This document shows, in pieces, positions 49,550 through 62,071 of a DNA stretch of 64,000 nucleotides; within the stretch, counting starts at the first letter, position 1; each line of letters opens with the position of its first letter. This DNA is from Agapanthus africanus (Eukaryota; Streptophyta; Magnoliopsida; Asparagales; Amaryllidaceae). The translations under genes were made by a program, and so were the position numbers. The notes beneath the pieces are model-generated. The model had not been told where the DNA came from and did not search any database. It saw only the letters and a program-made list of their open reading frames with translations. The DNA lies in the NCBI GenBank assembly GCA_030015575.1, contig CM057346.1:558564315-558628314 (forward strand). Direction: 5' to 3'.

Positions 49550-51990
49550 GATGAACTCAGCTTTCGATAGAACTCATGTCTTGTACACAATGAAGATGGA
49601 CGCTCAAACGGTTCTTCCGGCAAGTCTCGGGAGGCAGTGGGAGGAACCGCTGCTACAATTCGGCTCTATTTCATTCGTCTCGGTTAACACCATTCCTGCT
49701 TCTCAAGCTCCGGTGACGGATAGACCGGTCACCAAAGGAAGGAGGTTTAATGTCGTAATCGCAGGGGCACCGAGCCCAAGCACAGGTTTATCTTCCAACG
49801 GCTCTCCATTGCTGTAGCTAGGGCAGGGCCGTCAATACAAAGGTTGCGACAAAGTGGCTCGGGCAAGCTCAGGTAGTGCTCTCGACAGTTGTAAGATCGG
49901 GTGTCTTCTCTGGACTTCCCGTTAATCGGCTTATGGCGGCCTTCCAGAAAGAGGATGCCCGCTAGGCCCTAAAAATCGAGAAGTTAAGACAGAAGAGGCT
50001 CAGATACAGAGCCAACAAAAGGGCTATGGCTCTGCGCAACTGGACTTCGTAAGGTTCCAGAAAGATGGTTACCCCGCGACACAATCCGGGCCGGCAGTGA
50101 AGCTTGCTAACTTTTTTGAACCATTGAAATTGGTTTAGAAGAATGCCATGACCGTAAAAATCAAGAAAATTGCGATCTAAATAGCGTTGTGAAAAGACAT
50201 ATCCAAGCCCCAAAACAGAAAGCATGATGCCATCTCTTCAAGAGTCTACCAAGCGCTCTGTGCCGCGCAAAAGCAACGGGAAAAATCCGGAAAGAGAGCA
50301 CCAGCGCCACCCAAGAACCCAGCCAGGCCAACCATCTTCAGTTGCTTGTCCTTTTCAGATGAGGAAGAGCCATGACGACAGTCCGAAAGATCAGCTGCCA
50401 AAAATAAAGAGATGACTGGATATGTGGTCCACACTGTCTACATGAAAAGCACACGTAATAAGAGCAAGGATGGGGCCACCACATCGAAGCCTAATCTGGT
50501 TTGAATGTGGTTGTCACTTCTCAAGATCAGCCTCCTCCGGAAGATGATGAAAACCCTTTTGGTGAGGCCAATAAGCAGAAAGAGCTCTCAACTCATGAGA
50601 AGTCAAGCTCGGACAGCGAAAAGGAGATGACTTTCCGTCCCAGGACCGCAGAACATGAGCTGCTCCAAGAACTCCGGAAACAGCTCAAGAGCAAAGAAAA
50701 GGAGACAATCAAGCTCTACTCCAAAATCGATGAGTTGACGAATGTCATAGTGCAGCTCACGGCCCAAGTTACTCGGTTGTAGCCCAATCAAGCACAAGAC
50801 TTTACTCGTAGGCTAGGTGACAACAACCCGAAGCAGCCGACGCCTGTTCCTTTAAGCCTAAAGGAGGGCAAGCTTCATGAAAGTCAACCGCATTCCGCTT
50901 CAAGAAATTTCTTGACTCTCAATAACAGCAGCCCGCTAACTCAGGATAAAATCATGGACTTAGTCACCAACAAAGTCAGAGCATTCGCGGCCGAAGCCGA
51001 AGCGTAGAAAGACGTCATCAATAGTGGGAGGTTGTACCATGCACGATATGATCTTGTAGAGTTTCCCAGCGATTACGTCATCCCCAAATTTAAAAGATTT
51101 AATGGAACGGGAAATGCAAGCCAGCACATTGCTCACTTCAAATCATCATGCGCAAATAATGGGGGTAATGATGCTCTTCTCCTCCGCCAGTTCGTCAATA
51201 GTTTGACCGACGTTGCCTTCGACTGGTATGCAAGTATACCGGACAACTCGGTCACGATGTTTGCTTAAATAGAATCTTTGTTTAAGCAAAGATTCACGAG
51301 AGTAAGCGATAAAATCACCATTATTGACCTTGTGAGGACGAAGCCAAAGCATAATGAAAATACCATGGATTTTAGAGTCCGATGGCGCAATCTCTCTGTC
51401 AAGTGCGAATCGCCGTTAGAGCAAGATCTGTCTATCAGCCTTATAGAAAGTCTCAAGAACTGGATGAATCCTTTCCTATGCACAACTGGCCTCAAAACAT
51501 TCCAAGAGCTGACAAAAAAGGTTAAGATGTTAGAACGCTTAAAGTCTGAGTCTACTCCGGGTCTCCAGTTCACAAACAAGCTAAAGTACCGAAAAGACGA
51601 CAATCGAGAGGAAGAAAGTTCCAATAACACGGACTCTTCCAACAAGCAAGGAACGGGCAGGTCGAGGGCCAACAAATCTTGAAAGCCGACTTTAGAGGAA
51701 AGAAGAAATAAGGTCTACTCTTTCAGAAGAGATAAGGGTCATAAAATATTTAATTATACTTTAAAGAATGGTCTACACCTACCAGAACCGAAAAGGCCGA
51801 ATGAAGCAAATATGGCTGGTCAACCCAATTATTGTCTATACCACCGAGTGTTAGGGCATACTATTGAAGACTGTTGCATCTTCAAGGATTGGGTTGATGA
51901 CCAATAGAAGGCAGGAGAAATTGAACTGTCCCCTGGCGTGTTGACAGACGATCCAGTCGCAACCGCCAATTTTATATAAACAGAGACCAA
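49550..51990 (+). pseudogene. gag: Gag of the non-autonomous element, copy 1
   Basis: An open N-terminal stretch runs from ATG 49551 to 49817. A charged coiled-coil stretch (ELLQELRKQLKSKEKETIKL) lies at 50501-50780. The retrotransposon gag core at 51032-51540 contains IPKFKRFNGTGN, LLLRQFVNSLTDVAFDWY and VRWRNLSVKCE. A Cys/His motif YHRVLGHTIEDC follows near 51840. Stops at 50780, 51006, 51266 and 51680 break the frame, and one separates the core in two. Gag would form the particle that a partner's pol must serve. Confidence 0.75.
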
Positions 51991-52074
51991 AGTGTTTCAA
52001 TAACTGACTGCTCTCAATTGTTCGTCATTTCCTGAAAGGAGCAGACCACGGCAACAATTCAAAGGTCCAGCAAG

Positions 52075-53245
52075 TAACGTTACCAATGAAGATGTAATGG
52101 ATGTATACTCAATCCATACGGTCTACATGGTCGAACTTGAGGGAGCAAATCCTCCTACACCTCACAGTCACGATAATGACATGGTTGCCGATGCCTAATG
52201 CCAGCTCGGTTCAAATAATGATGAAGACCCTGCTTAAGCTGCTAAGCAAAAAGAGCTCATGGTTCCTGAAGAATCTAGCTCAAGCGATAAGAATAGCCCA
52301 GTCATCATCCCTAAAACTACAGAACGAGCATTATTCCAATGGCTTCAAGAGCAGTTTCAGGACCATGATAGAGAGTTAGCCAAGATCCGTTCTAAAGTCG
52401 ACGATCTGGCAAACGTTGTGGCAGATCTGACAAACGTTGTGGCAGATCCAAAGCAACCAATAGCTATTCCCTTCAGTCTAAGAGCGGAGTGCCTTCACGA
52501 AAATCGACTGCGGCCGGCCTCCAAAGAAGTCCCGACACATGACTGTGGCAGGTTAACACGAGACAAAATCAAGAGCAAGTCATTGGCAGACCCCGAAACC
52601 CTTCAGAGCCTGACTAAAAGAGTCCAGATGTTGAAACATGCGGGTCCCGAATCTCTTCCAAGCATTCAATATAACAACAAATTCAAATGTCCGGAGAACG
52701 AAAATCGCAAATGTGGACGTCCTAACAACACTGAATCCTTTAATACATCTGCAACCCGGTGTAAGCAAGGAACATGCGGGCCTTATCCCGATCAACCTCG
52801 AAAACCAGTGTTGGGAAGGAGAGGAGAATCGTTCCTGGAAAAGAAGTTGACTAAAGACTATTCCTTCATAAGGGACAGAATCCATAAAATATTCAAGGAC
52901 GACCTAAGCAACGGTCTGCAACTGCTCGAATCAAAAAGGCCTCATGAAGCAAAAATGATCGACAATCTCCTGTATTGCTCATACCACAGGGTATTAAGTC
53001 ACACAATCGAAGACTGCTATATTTTCAAGGATTGGGTTGGAAAAAAATTCAAGAAAGGAGTGATCTCATTGTCTAAAAACGCGTTAGCAAAAGACCAAGC
53101 CACGACTGTCCGCTCCATTCGAACGAAGAACAAAACCCTCTGGGGGCAGACGACTCAATCGTCCGCTTCAGAAAATGGCCCAGTCCACCGCAGCATCTAC
53201 GGGACACATCTCCCCCAAAAGACAGAGAACGTTGAAACACCTTGA
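52075..53245 (+). pseudogene. Second, internally deleted gag copy
   Basis: This block repeats the order of copy 1: HTVYM, AAKQKEL, a coiled coil (LAKIRSKVDDLANVV), SLTKRVQMLK, RDRIHKIF, and CSYHRVLSHTIEDCYIFKDW. It lacks the conserved gag core between the coiled coil and LTKRV. From 52259 it is open for 328 codons. It could be a duplication within the element or remains of a second element; LTR sequence between the copies is absent, which favours duplication. Confidence 0.7.
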
Positions 53246-53534
53246 GATTAAAGTTCAAGGATCTTGAATAAGCGCACAACTTTGACCCCTGAGTCGTTAA
53301 ACTGGGAAATAAAAAAATGTATATAAAAATGGGAAAATAATTAAAGGGTTCGTCCACAAGCGAAAGGGGTACGAATGAAAACCTGAAAAGACTTTGTGAG
53401 TAAAAACAGCCGGACTACCCGCGAGCTTGTGAAAACCCAAAAAGGCGTAAACTCGGGAAAAAAATTCCTTTAACTCCTAAGTCGTTAAACTTTAAATGTA
53501 TATATGTATATATAAATAAATATCTCAACCCCTT

Positions 53535-54410
53535 TCAATGGCGAATGATGAGTCGCTTCTAGCACTATTCCAGTATAGCGATGCAGAGACCAACCAAAAT
53601 CCAAATTCCCTAAATTCTCTCAGCCCTACGGTCGATCGCCAAATTGACTACTATATTCAATTCACGGGCACAAACAATTCCTATCTCAACCAAGTTTTGC
53701 TACACGGCCCTGCAGCCGGTCTCCAAATTAGCTGCCGTATACGATTCGTGGGCTACTTGCAATAAAATTGCGTCCAAAAAATATTTTCCATTAGCAAACC
53801 AAGCTACCAACGAGAAGAAGACTCACTTATGTGTCCTCACGATACATGAGGAGAACGACGCTTATGAGATCCTCTCGACTCGTAAGAAAAACATTTTCAT
53901 GGGATCGTTACGACTCAAAAGGTAAAAGCACACTTGGGGGTTCTCACGATTTCTAAGGAGAAAATATACCTACAGGATCCTCTCGACTCAGTAGAGAGGA
54001 AATACTTTTATAAGACCCTTACGGTTCATAAAGTTGAAAATCCTTAGGTGACAGGGATTTAAACATATCTCCTAAACCATCGCTCCCCAACGGGCAAAGA
54101 CAAATGATAAGTCGTTCCTTACACTACGCTTCAGTGTTAGCGGTACTGATGCTAACCCAAAACCCAAATTCCAAGTTCCTCTAAAGACGAATGATGAGCT
54201 GCTTCCGGTACCATAGCAACGCAAACGCTATCCAAATCCACGTCCAAATTCAAATCCTTCAACGGCGAATGATAAGTCACTCCTGGCACTATTCCAGTGA
54301 AGCGATGCTGACGCCAAAAAAAATCCAAATCTCTAAAGTCTCCACGGCAAATGATGAGTCACTCCTGGTACCTCATTCCAGTGTAGCGATACTAACACCA
54401 AATCAACCCC
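53535..54410 (+). repeat. Dispersed short repeats, AATGATGAGTCGCTCCT type
   Basis: Variants of AATGATGAGTC-CT-CTGG followed by ATTCCAGT-TAGCGATGCT occur near 53538, 54103, 54186, 54265 and 54350. The last four are spaced about 80 bp. They lie in the non-coding region after gag. Confidence 0.7.
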
Positions 54411-54612
54411 AAAATTCCAACTACAATCCAAAAACAAATCTCAACTCAAAGTCAAACCCCACCAACTTCAAAAATCTTAAATTCTAAGTCCCACTCGATG
54501 AGTGCTTTCAAGCTCAAAGGTCCCGCCAAACGAGGCAGGAATCAAATAAATCAAATTAAAGTCCCACCGGACAGATTGGAACCTCCCAAATCATATCAAG
54601 TCAAATCAAGTC

Positions 54613-56848
54613 TGTAAGAGCCCTATTTGAATGCAATAGTTCAAGAGTTTATCAAGATTCTTTTCCTATAATTTTTGAATTTTAGTTGGCCGCTAAAATA
54701 TTTTAATTTAGATATTTTTTTCTCTGTAAACAATTTTGATATGGAAAATATTCAGTTTTTATATTATATAAATAATTTCTTAGTGACAGCAAAATAACAA
54801 TTTTGCGTATCTGTTTACTGTTAAAATGAGAACAAGAAAATCTGCACCGTATCTCTAAAATACGACCAATTAAAGATATGCATCTTTATACATATATTTA
54901 TAAAATTTATAAATACACAACAAAATCTCTCTCCATCTCTCATACCCGCATCTCTCTCCCCCCGCTGCTCATCAAGTCCCTCACCCACGAAAACCCTAAC
55001 CCTAGTCGTTGCCACCATCACCGCCGCAGACCCCGACCCCTCCTCTCGCCTCCATCAACGCCGCGACCCTCTCCTCCCTCCTTCGCCTTCGTCCTCGCTC
55101 TCGTCCTCATCCCGTCGACGACGCCAACATCCCTCGCGCGGCCACAACCCCGATCTCCTCATCTCGTCCCATCACCGTAGCCTTCGTCCCTTCGCACGGC
55201 CATCTCCGACTCCACCACAACCTCCAGCGACCTGCACAGAGCCCTCGACGTCGCCGCAGCCCTCGTCTTCGCCTCGTCGCTGCTCCCATCACCCAGATCT
55301 CCACAGCTCCCTGCAGCAACATCATCCCTGTCCTTCCATCGTCAGATCTGAACCCTAGCAATAGCAACTGCCACGATTTCCCCCCTGTAAGCACCCCTTG
55401 ATCCCTGTTTCTTTTCTGGAAAAAAAGAAGAAAGAAATAAATAAATAGATAAAATGGTAGGAAATCAGTGAACAATTTGAAAGGGGAAAATTAGTATCAA
55501 AACCCTAAATTGAGATAATTTTGTTTTGGTTGTGTGACAATTTTTATGTAGATATTTATAATTTAATCGATGAAAATTTATCTAGGCGGATCGTATAACT
55601 CAGATCCCAAGTCGCACCTTAGCTGAGTTCGTGCCCGCAATTCGTACATCTTTTTCCGTGATCGTTAACCTCAGGCAAGTACTCTTGCCTTTTCTTTATG
55701 TGATGCTATGACATGATTACTATGCACAAGAATCCTTTTACATGCTTTATACACATTCGAGACTCATGTTGATTACATGTATAGAACACCTTGATTTGAC
55801 ATGCTTATTCATGATCCTTATTATTTATTTTTTTAAAATGAAATCATTAATTAGAATGCTGGGCTACATGCCATGACGCCACTATTCACCAGTTTTATTT
55901 CCATACAATTACCATACTACAAGTTCCTGTCTTTTCAGCATTCTTAATTAGTGATTTTAATCTTTACCATAGCAGCTATAAATACGTGGGTGTTGGGGTA
56001 GTTTGAGTGTGCGTTGTACAACAGGATCTCAGGAGTCCCATGCCGGCAGCTCGTACCGGGCTATAGCGGTCTCATGATTACAGCTCGTACCGGGCTATAG
56101 CGGTCACATGATTACAGCTCGTACCGGGCTATAGCGGTCACATGTTTACAGCTCGTACCGGGCTATAGCGGTCTCTTGTTCATTCCACGGTTGGGCCCGT
56201 GTTTCCTAGCCCCTGGGGCACCACTCTTGGGTTAGGAATACTCCTACAGAGGTTGACGTACACACTCAAGCTTACGATAGGATAGTTTACCTTTTAGTGG
56301 CCAGTTAGGTTATGACCTGATCCTTTACATACATGTTTCATAGTGTTAGTTCATTTAATTACCTATATACATGTTTTCTTGCGCACCGGGCTTCACTTTT
56401 ATATATTCTTGTTATTATGCTACACACACTTTATACGTTGAGTACTTACTGGGATGTTCTAACATCCCTGAGATTTGTCATCTCAGGTTTAGAAACAGAT
56501 CTACAGGCTGAGCAGGATCAGAGCGGCTACCAGGATTTTGTTGAAGATCAGTAATCGTAGGTTTATTTTCCTTTACTTTTAGCCTTTAACATGTGCGTCC
56601 TTATGGGACATTAGGACTTTTGTATCTCTTTCGGATCTTATTTTATTCCGAATCTTTTGTTTTGGATCTTTAATTGTATCAATTATCTAGTGGACCCATT
56701 TTTAGGATTTTTTGTGGTTTCATTGCAGCATGATTATCAGTATTATTTCTTTTGGTATTGGATTTTATTTTTGACAGGTTAATCTAGACAGCCTTATGTG
56801 ACTATGGAAGGACTTTTCCTTACCGTAGGTAGCACGGCCGGCGTGACA
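54613..56848 (+). mobile_element. Solo LTR with perfect 5-bp target duplication
   Basis: It starts TGTAAGAGCCC and ends GGCGTGACA, flanked on both sides by AAGTC (54608-54612 and 56849-56853). The TGTAAGAGCCC start and GCGTGACA end resemble Del/Tekay-type chromovirus LTRs. Within it are a C-rich leader-like region (54950-55390), four 34-bp tandem repeats and a TTACTGGGATGTTCTAAC segment typical of the R region of such LTRs. No internal element sequence remains. Confidence 0.9.
56047..56182 (+). repeat. 34-bp tandem repeat, four copies, in the solo LTR
   Basis: CAGCTCGTACCGGGCTATAG starts at 56047, 56081, 56115 and 56149. The copies are nearly identical. Confidence 0.95.
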
Positions 56849-56961
56849 AAGTCGGGTACCGGACGAGTTTTCTCTAGAGCCCAATTACAGTGGTGGAAAC
56901 GTTGACTCTACTCCCAAATCAAATCAACCAATTCCAACGATCTCTGCGTCAAAAACACCGA

Positions 56962-57239
56962 CCCTCCGTCTCGGGATACTTCATACACCGACCCTCCGTC
57001 TCGGGATACTTCATACACTGACACTCGATGCTGGGGATATGTCAATCAACAACACTCTGTGCCAGGGATACGTCAATCAGCGCACTCCGCCTCGGGGATA
57101 CGTCATACACCGACACTCCATGCTGGGGATACGTCAGACAGCAACACTCCGTGCCAGGGATAAGGCAACTAGCAACACTCCGTCTCGGGGATACGCCAAC
57201 CAGTGACACTCTGCCTTGGGATACGTCATACACCGACGC
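56962..57239 (+). repeat. About 30-bp tandem repeat, nine degenerate copies
   Basis: Units of the form CACTCCGT-C-GGGGATACGTCA-ACA recur from 56962 until the LTR begins at 57240. This belongs to the host gag-only element's internal region. Confidence 0.85.
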
Positions 57240-60200
57240 TGTAGCATCTTGAAAATATATTAATGTTAATTATAATATAGTTAGCGATATAACAAGTGCT
57301 ATTAAGTAAATGATAGTTACTAATTAGGGTTTTTATAATTTTCTTTATATAACATATACACATGCACTTATATACTTATTAACTTAGAACTAGTAAAATG
57401 TTAGTTTAAGATAAACACCAATTAAGTTGTCAAGACAATAAACTCTAGGTTAACTTTCTTAACCATTTAGCTAAATTAATTTGTTTTTATTTGAAAAATA
57501 TCTTGGCATGTGGGACAATGAGGTATGGCTCAAGCATGGAGAGAAAAAAATGGGAATGGTTGTGGGGAGAGGGGGTAAATGGCTAAGATCTTAGCCATTT
57601 CTTCTCTTCATTCTCATCTCCCTCTTCTTCTTCACCCTAACATAAAACCTCCTCACTGAACACGCTAATACATCAAGAAAATCCTAAGCAAAATCTTAAT
57701 CTATCTACACAAAGCCAAGCTCCTCTTCTAATATTTCAAGTTTGGCAACTCAAAAGCAACCTAGTGGCCTCCTACAAGCATGGATAACTTTCTTTCTCAC
57801 CTAAGTTAAGGTAAAGATCCAACCTTTATTAAGTTTTTTACTTGGTTAAAATGAAAGATTAGGATTTCATTGGGTTTTAAGGTTCAAATGAAATCTAGTG
57901 TAAAACGAGACTTCACAAAAATAAAAGAAAATTACTTGAACCTTGTTAGAGAACCTAGAGTTCACCCTCGAAACCCGAGCACATTTTATGAAGCTTTGGC
58001 CGCCGGAAATCCCCATATAGCCACCCCTGGCGGTCTGTTTGTTGAATTAGGGTTTGGGTTTTTGTTGAGGGCTCGGTTTGTTTCAATCTAGATTTTTGGT
58101 ATACTTTATTTTTTCGCAGATCGTCTATACAAAAATCTGGGAGCACTATACTCCACTTTTCATGATAGTTTAGCGTATGATACGGATATCTCGACTCTCG
58201 ATTTGGTATTTTCGTTAATTAATGGCAATTCGGGGTAGTTCTAGGGTTTTGCACACGTATAGCACACGACGGTCGCACGTGTTAACCTACGTGAGTTTGG
58301 TTCGCTTTATATATGTATATACATCGTATCGGTAATCTAGTCTCTCACGTGCAAAAGTTTTTATTCGATATTAGGAACGGTTGCAGAGACTTCGGAGGCG
58401 GCGAGAAGGGAGAGAGCAGTGATTGGATTCGAGTAGATCAAAACTCGTTCCGGTAAGTAGACTAAATATCTACCGGGGACATTGTATGGATGGCGTATAG
58501 CGCCCGAAACCTAAAACTTTCGATTAACTGTTTCGATTCATTTCATTCGTATACATATACTTTCACATTGCAGGCATTTATCCATTGTAACACTGTTACT
58601 TAATACTTGCTAGGACACTTGCACCATTACCGATGACTTCATGCTACACTTGCACATACCCGCATGCTATACCTACATCTCATCGGTAATTGACATGTCT
58701 GTTGAAGTAAAAAATTACACCCCGGTTGACCAAGTCAAAGTCAACCTCAAACCAAGTGGGCCCATGCCCAAGTCGAGCCCCGCGGCCAGCCTCCCCCATG
58801 CCAAAATGAAAATTATGGAATAAATAATTTAGATGTAATTTTCATACATGAATGTAAAAAAAATGGGCATAAAGCCAAATTTTTGTAAAGCCCATGGCTC
58901 ATGTGCAAAAGAAATGAGCACATGAGGCATGAGATGGGCAAAATACCATTTTGTAAAACCTAAGGGGCTATATGTAAATTTGTAAGCCTATATAAGGTAA
59001 CATGATAATGAAATAAAAGAGACAATTCATTCTTCCCAAAAATTAGGGTTTCTGTGCTTCCTTCTCCTTGCTCAAGGTTCTAAACCTTCTTCATTTTTTG
59101 AATTAAATCAAGAGTTCCACTCTTTCTTTTCCAAAAATAAATAGTTTTTCACTACAAAACCCTTGAAGGGGAATGCGGATCTTCCATCAAATCTCCAAAA
59201 GGGAAGATTTTTAAAATCTCACCCTCTTTTCTCCAAGATCCAGCCAATAGAGAGGAGGAAGGAGACCCACCTCCAAAAATCCCACTTTGGGGAAGATCCA
59301 GGGCTCAAGGGAGAAGAAAAGGGTCCTTTTTCATCAGCTCCAAAAATATCCTAGAAGTTTAACTCCTCAAAAAAAAATATAAATATATATATATAATAAT
59401 AATAATAATAATAAATCTTTCTTTTTGGAAGTACAACTCTCAGTGCAGGGGCTAAGCCCCTTTGTCCTCTTTGTCAGTAGTTCAACTCCAAAAGTCAATC
59501 GGAGTACAACTCCCAATGTAGGGGCTAAGCCCCTTTTCCTGCTGACGCCCAGCGTCCGCGTGCCAAGCGCGTGGGGCGCCGGCGCTAGCGCCCAACGTCC
59601 GCGTGCCAAGCACGTGGGGCACCGGCGCCCAGCGTCCTCGTGCTAGGCACGTGAGGCGTTACCGTTCACGCGTCTTTTGGACGCTATTTTCCCTTTTTTA
59701 TATACATACACTCCACAACACTTCTCCCGTTAAAAAAATTTCTAACGGGACGTTGTCCCGCACCCCGCAAGGGGGCTGCTAACCCCCTTGACCCCAGCAC
59801 GCTATCCGGGTAGCGGGACCTCCATAAACTTTGCGAGGCCCCCGATTTATCCAAAACCCTTCCAGACACATATACGTACACTGCACATTGAGTTCGCATG
59901 ACCAGTTTGACCCGTCAATCGGAGGTTCTCTCGCTTCAAAGACGAAGGGTAATTAACGACAGCTTAGTCCGCGGCTGTCGGAGATTCGGATCCCCTCAAT
60001 CAATAAACCCCAGCCTACCCTAGGCAGGGGACCTGTAATGCGCCTGACAAGCGACGCGTATTACCATCTCAATGAGGTGACGAAAAATACCCTACAATGT
60101 CATGTACACATATAGAACTTGCCATGTCACGTACACATATGGAACTTGTCATGTCACTTGCATCATACTGTACCCTACTAGAATTGTAGATTACTGTTTA

Positions 60201-61371
60201 TCACTCAGCATCATGTATTGTTCTGTATATTGTACCTTATTTCCATTGTTACATCTTTTTCTGTGATGTTGTTTTATGAGATTTCTGTTGCTATGGGATT
60301 TGAGACACTCCATGATACATTTTATAAGACTTGATTACGTTTCTAAATTTCACGGTTTCTCATGATATATGATGATACGTCCACCATGAGTTTGATATTT
60401 TCTGATTTGATTTTTATTCCGAACTGAGTGGAGGGTATACAGTCGGATACATGGTGGATCCGGTAGAGACCGAGGGGCAGGAAAGCCGCATATAAGACGG
60501 GAAGCTTAGCGAGGACACTCGATACCGGAAATAGCTTGGGAAACACGGCAGATATCTGGAGGATACCGACCAGTGTTGTTGGATGTCAAAACCGTTCGGA
60601 GAAACGGTGCCTACGTTATTTGAAGGTTTTGTGTCAATGTTTGACACCGGATTTGATGATGTTTTTATGGACACGATCAAGATATTGGGATATTTTGATG
60701 AGATTTCCGTTTTTCTTTTATACAGACCCAGTCGTGACATGCTCGTGTTTCGCATATATCATACGCATACTATTATACATTACGATTACTTTGTGCATAG
60801 GTTTAGTCGTTGTTTCGTTTATCCATGCAATTTCCACTTTATGATGTTAGTTTTATTCACTGAGTTGGCAACTCATCCCCGTTGTGTCTTAACTTCTTGC
60901 AGGACCAACCGCTTGGATATTTAGCGGCGACACATGCGTATCTATCTTTCGACTTGCTTGCTTTTGCTGATGGGGGCTACGAGGTTACCTTGTATTTGCT
61001 CTCCTTATACATGTATTTTGTATCTAGTAGAAACTCCATCCACCATATGTATATTTGACTTAAAGACGAGACTGAGAAATTTATATTATATTGACTCTGG
61101 ATGTCGTTCTCGTGTGAGCCGACTTGTTGTAATTATGCTGTTAGTATTGCTTTTCTTTCTTTGCTTTATTCTTCGCCAGAGACGTCATATATTTACCTGT
61201 TATGTTTCCGTCACGTTGGCATTGAGATAGCTCCCGAATGGGGATGCTTTTATATATATTGTATATGTATCAGTTTTATCAAAATTTTCAAAGGAGGTGC
61301 TGTCGAAAATTTTAACGACAACTCTTTTTCAAAACATTTTCAATCCAAACTCGTTTACGTTTAAGGTAACA
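57240..61371 (+). mobile_element. Long chromovirus-type LTR, interrupted by another solo LTR
   Basis: It starts TGTAGCATCTTG, a decayed form of the TGTAACACCCCG start common in Del/Tekay LTRs. It runs to about 58699, is interrupted by a solo LTR, and resumes at 60102. A possible end GGTAACA lies at 61370-61371, but no matching target duplication to GACGC (57235-57239) was found, so the right end is uncertain. It shares GGATGGCGTATAGC with the LTR starting at 62072. No internal genes are seen. Confidence 0.55.
58700..60096 (+). mobile_element. Solo LTR nested in another LTR, perfect target duplication
   Basis: It starts TGTTGAAG and ends CCTACA, flanked by ATGTC at 58695-58699 and 60097-60101. 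It is the same family as the 5' LTR at 48020-49382, with a TATATAAGG promoter, a GC-rich CGTGCCAAGCGCGTGGGGC block and a shared 3' region, but clearly diverged. No internal sequence follows. Confidence 0.92.
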
Positions 61372-61560
61372 TTTTTCTAAAAACTTGTTTATCACTAACA
61401 TGAGCGCATACACGCGTATGCACGTACACATGCACGCGTTTAAAGATTAATCCTTAATCACGCGCGTGCGAGGAGGGGACTTTACTTCCCTCTGCTTCAC
61501 CACCCAATACCCCAGCATCGGTTTTAACTTTAAATTGTAAAATCCCCGGCGAACTCTACT

Positions 61561-62071
61561 GTGCGTGGGCCCGGTGAGCTCTGCTTGTTCTTCCTTTGTT
61601 AGGGCTCGGCTTCCTTCCCATCCGAAAGACCCCGTACTCCAAAAAGGAAAGGGAGTCCCATAAAGTAGGGGAAGGAAAGACCGAGACCCCAAGTCCAGAA
61701 AGTCAAGTGACTAATTGCCCAGTAGGCAAGCACGAACGATTAAGTGAACACAATAATGGGGACAAAACCCTAAGAAAACTGGAAAATTCCCTTAGTATAT
61801 CGATATGGAGCCAGCGTCGGTCGGAGAAAGGAAACAGAAATTTTCCCTTAGGGAAACTCTCTGAAACCTTTCTCAGTCATGTCAGGGGTCCCACGAGTCT
61901 TTGGGTACGCACGCGGTGTTTACCATATTCCCGGAAAGCCTAACCCTAGAGGATTAATATCTACTTTGTGCGGTTGTTCTCCGGTCTTTGCGCAGCATCG
62001 TCCTATGGGCAGGGGCAGGGATCCCCTATGCCCAACTTCAGACTTATCGAACGCCACCGCGTGTCACTCCG
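61561..62071. other. Organelle-like segment between two LTRs (possible mitochondrial insert)
   Basis: About 0.5 kb has a balanced, GGAAAGG-rich composition and long unbroken frames on the plus strand, unlike the AT-rich LTRs on each side. It looks like plant mitochondrial intergenic or intron DNA. I cannot name the mitochondrial locus, so this is a compositional judgement only. Confidence 0.35.

Larger units (their letters stand above)
48020..57239 (+). mobile_element. Gag-only (non-autonomous) LTR retrotransposon, 3' end not seen
   Basis: A 5' LTR (48020-49382) is followed by a primer-site-like sequence, a gag region with an internal duplication, and non-coding repeats. No protease, RT or integrase motif is found to 57239. 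A solo LTR sits inside (54613-56848), and at 57240 another LTR interrupts it, so its own 3' LTR is absent or lies outside. The LTR is of the same family as the solo LTR at 58700-60096. Confidence 0.75.

Noticed and set aside
54878-55401. Pro/Ser/Arg-rich ORFs of about 100-130 codons
   Set aside because: They come from a C-rich leader-like stretch inside a solo LTR; no domain, and frames overlap freely.
48020-60096. Reading 48020-49382 and 58700-60096 as the two LTRs of one element
   Set aside because: The right one has the same pentamer ATGTC on both sides and is therefore a separate solo LTR; the left one has AATAC and a primer site.
60583-60924. 113-codon ORF
   Set aside because: It lies in the resumed part of the long LTR, with no domain and low-complexity hydrophobic content.
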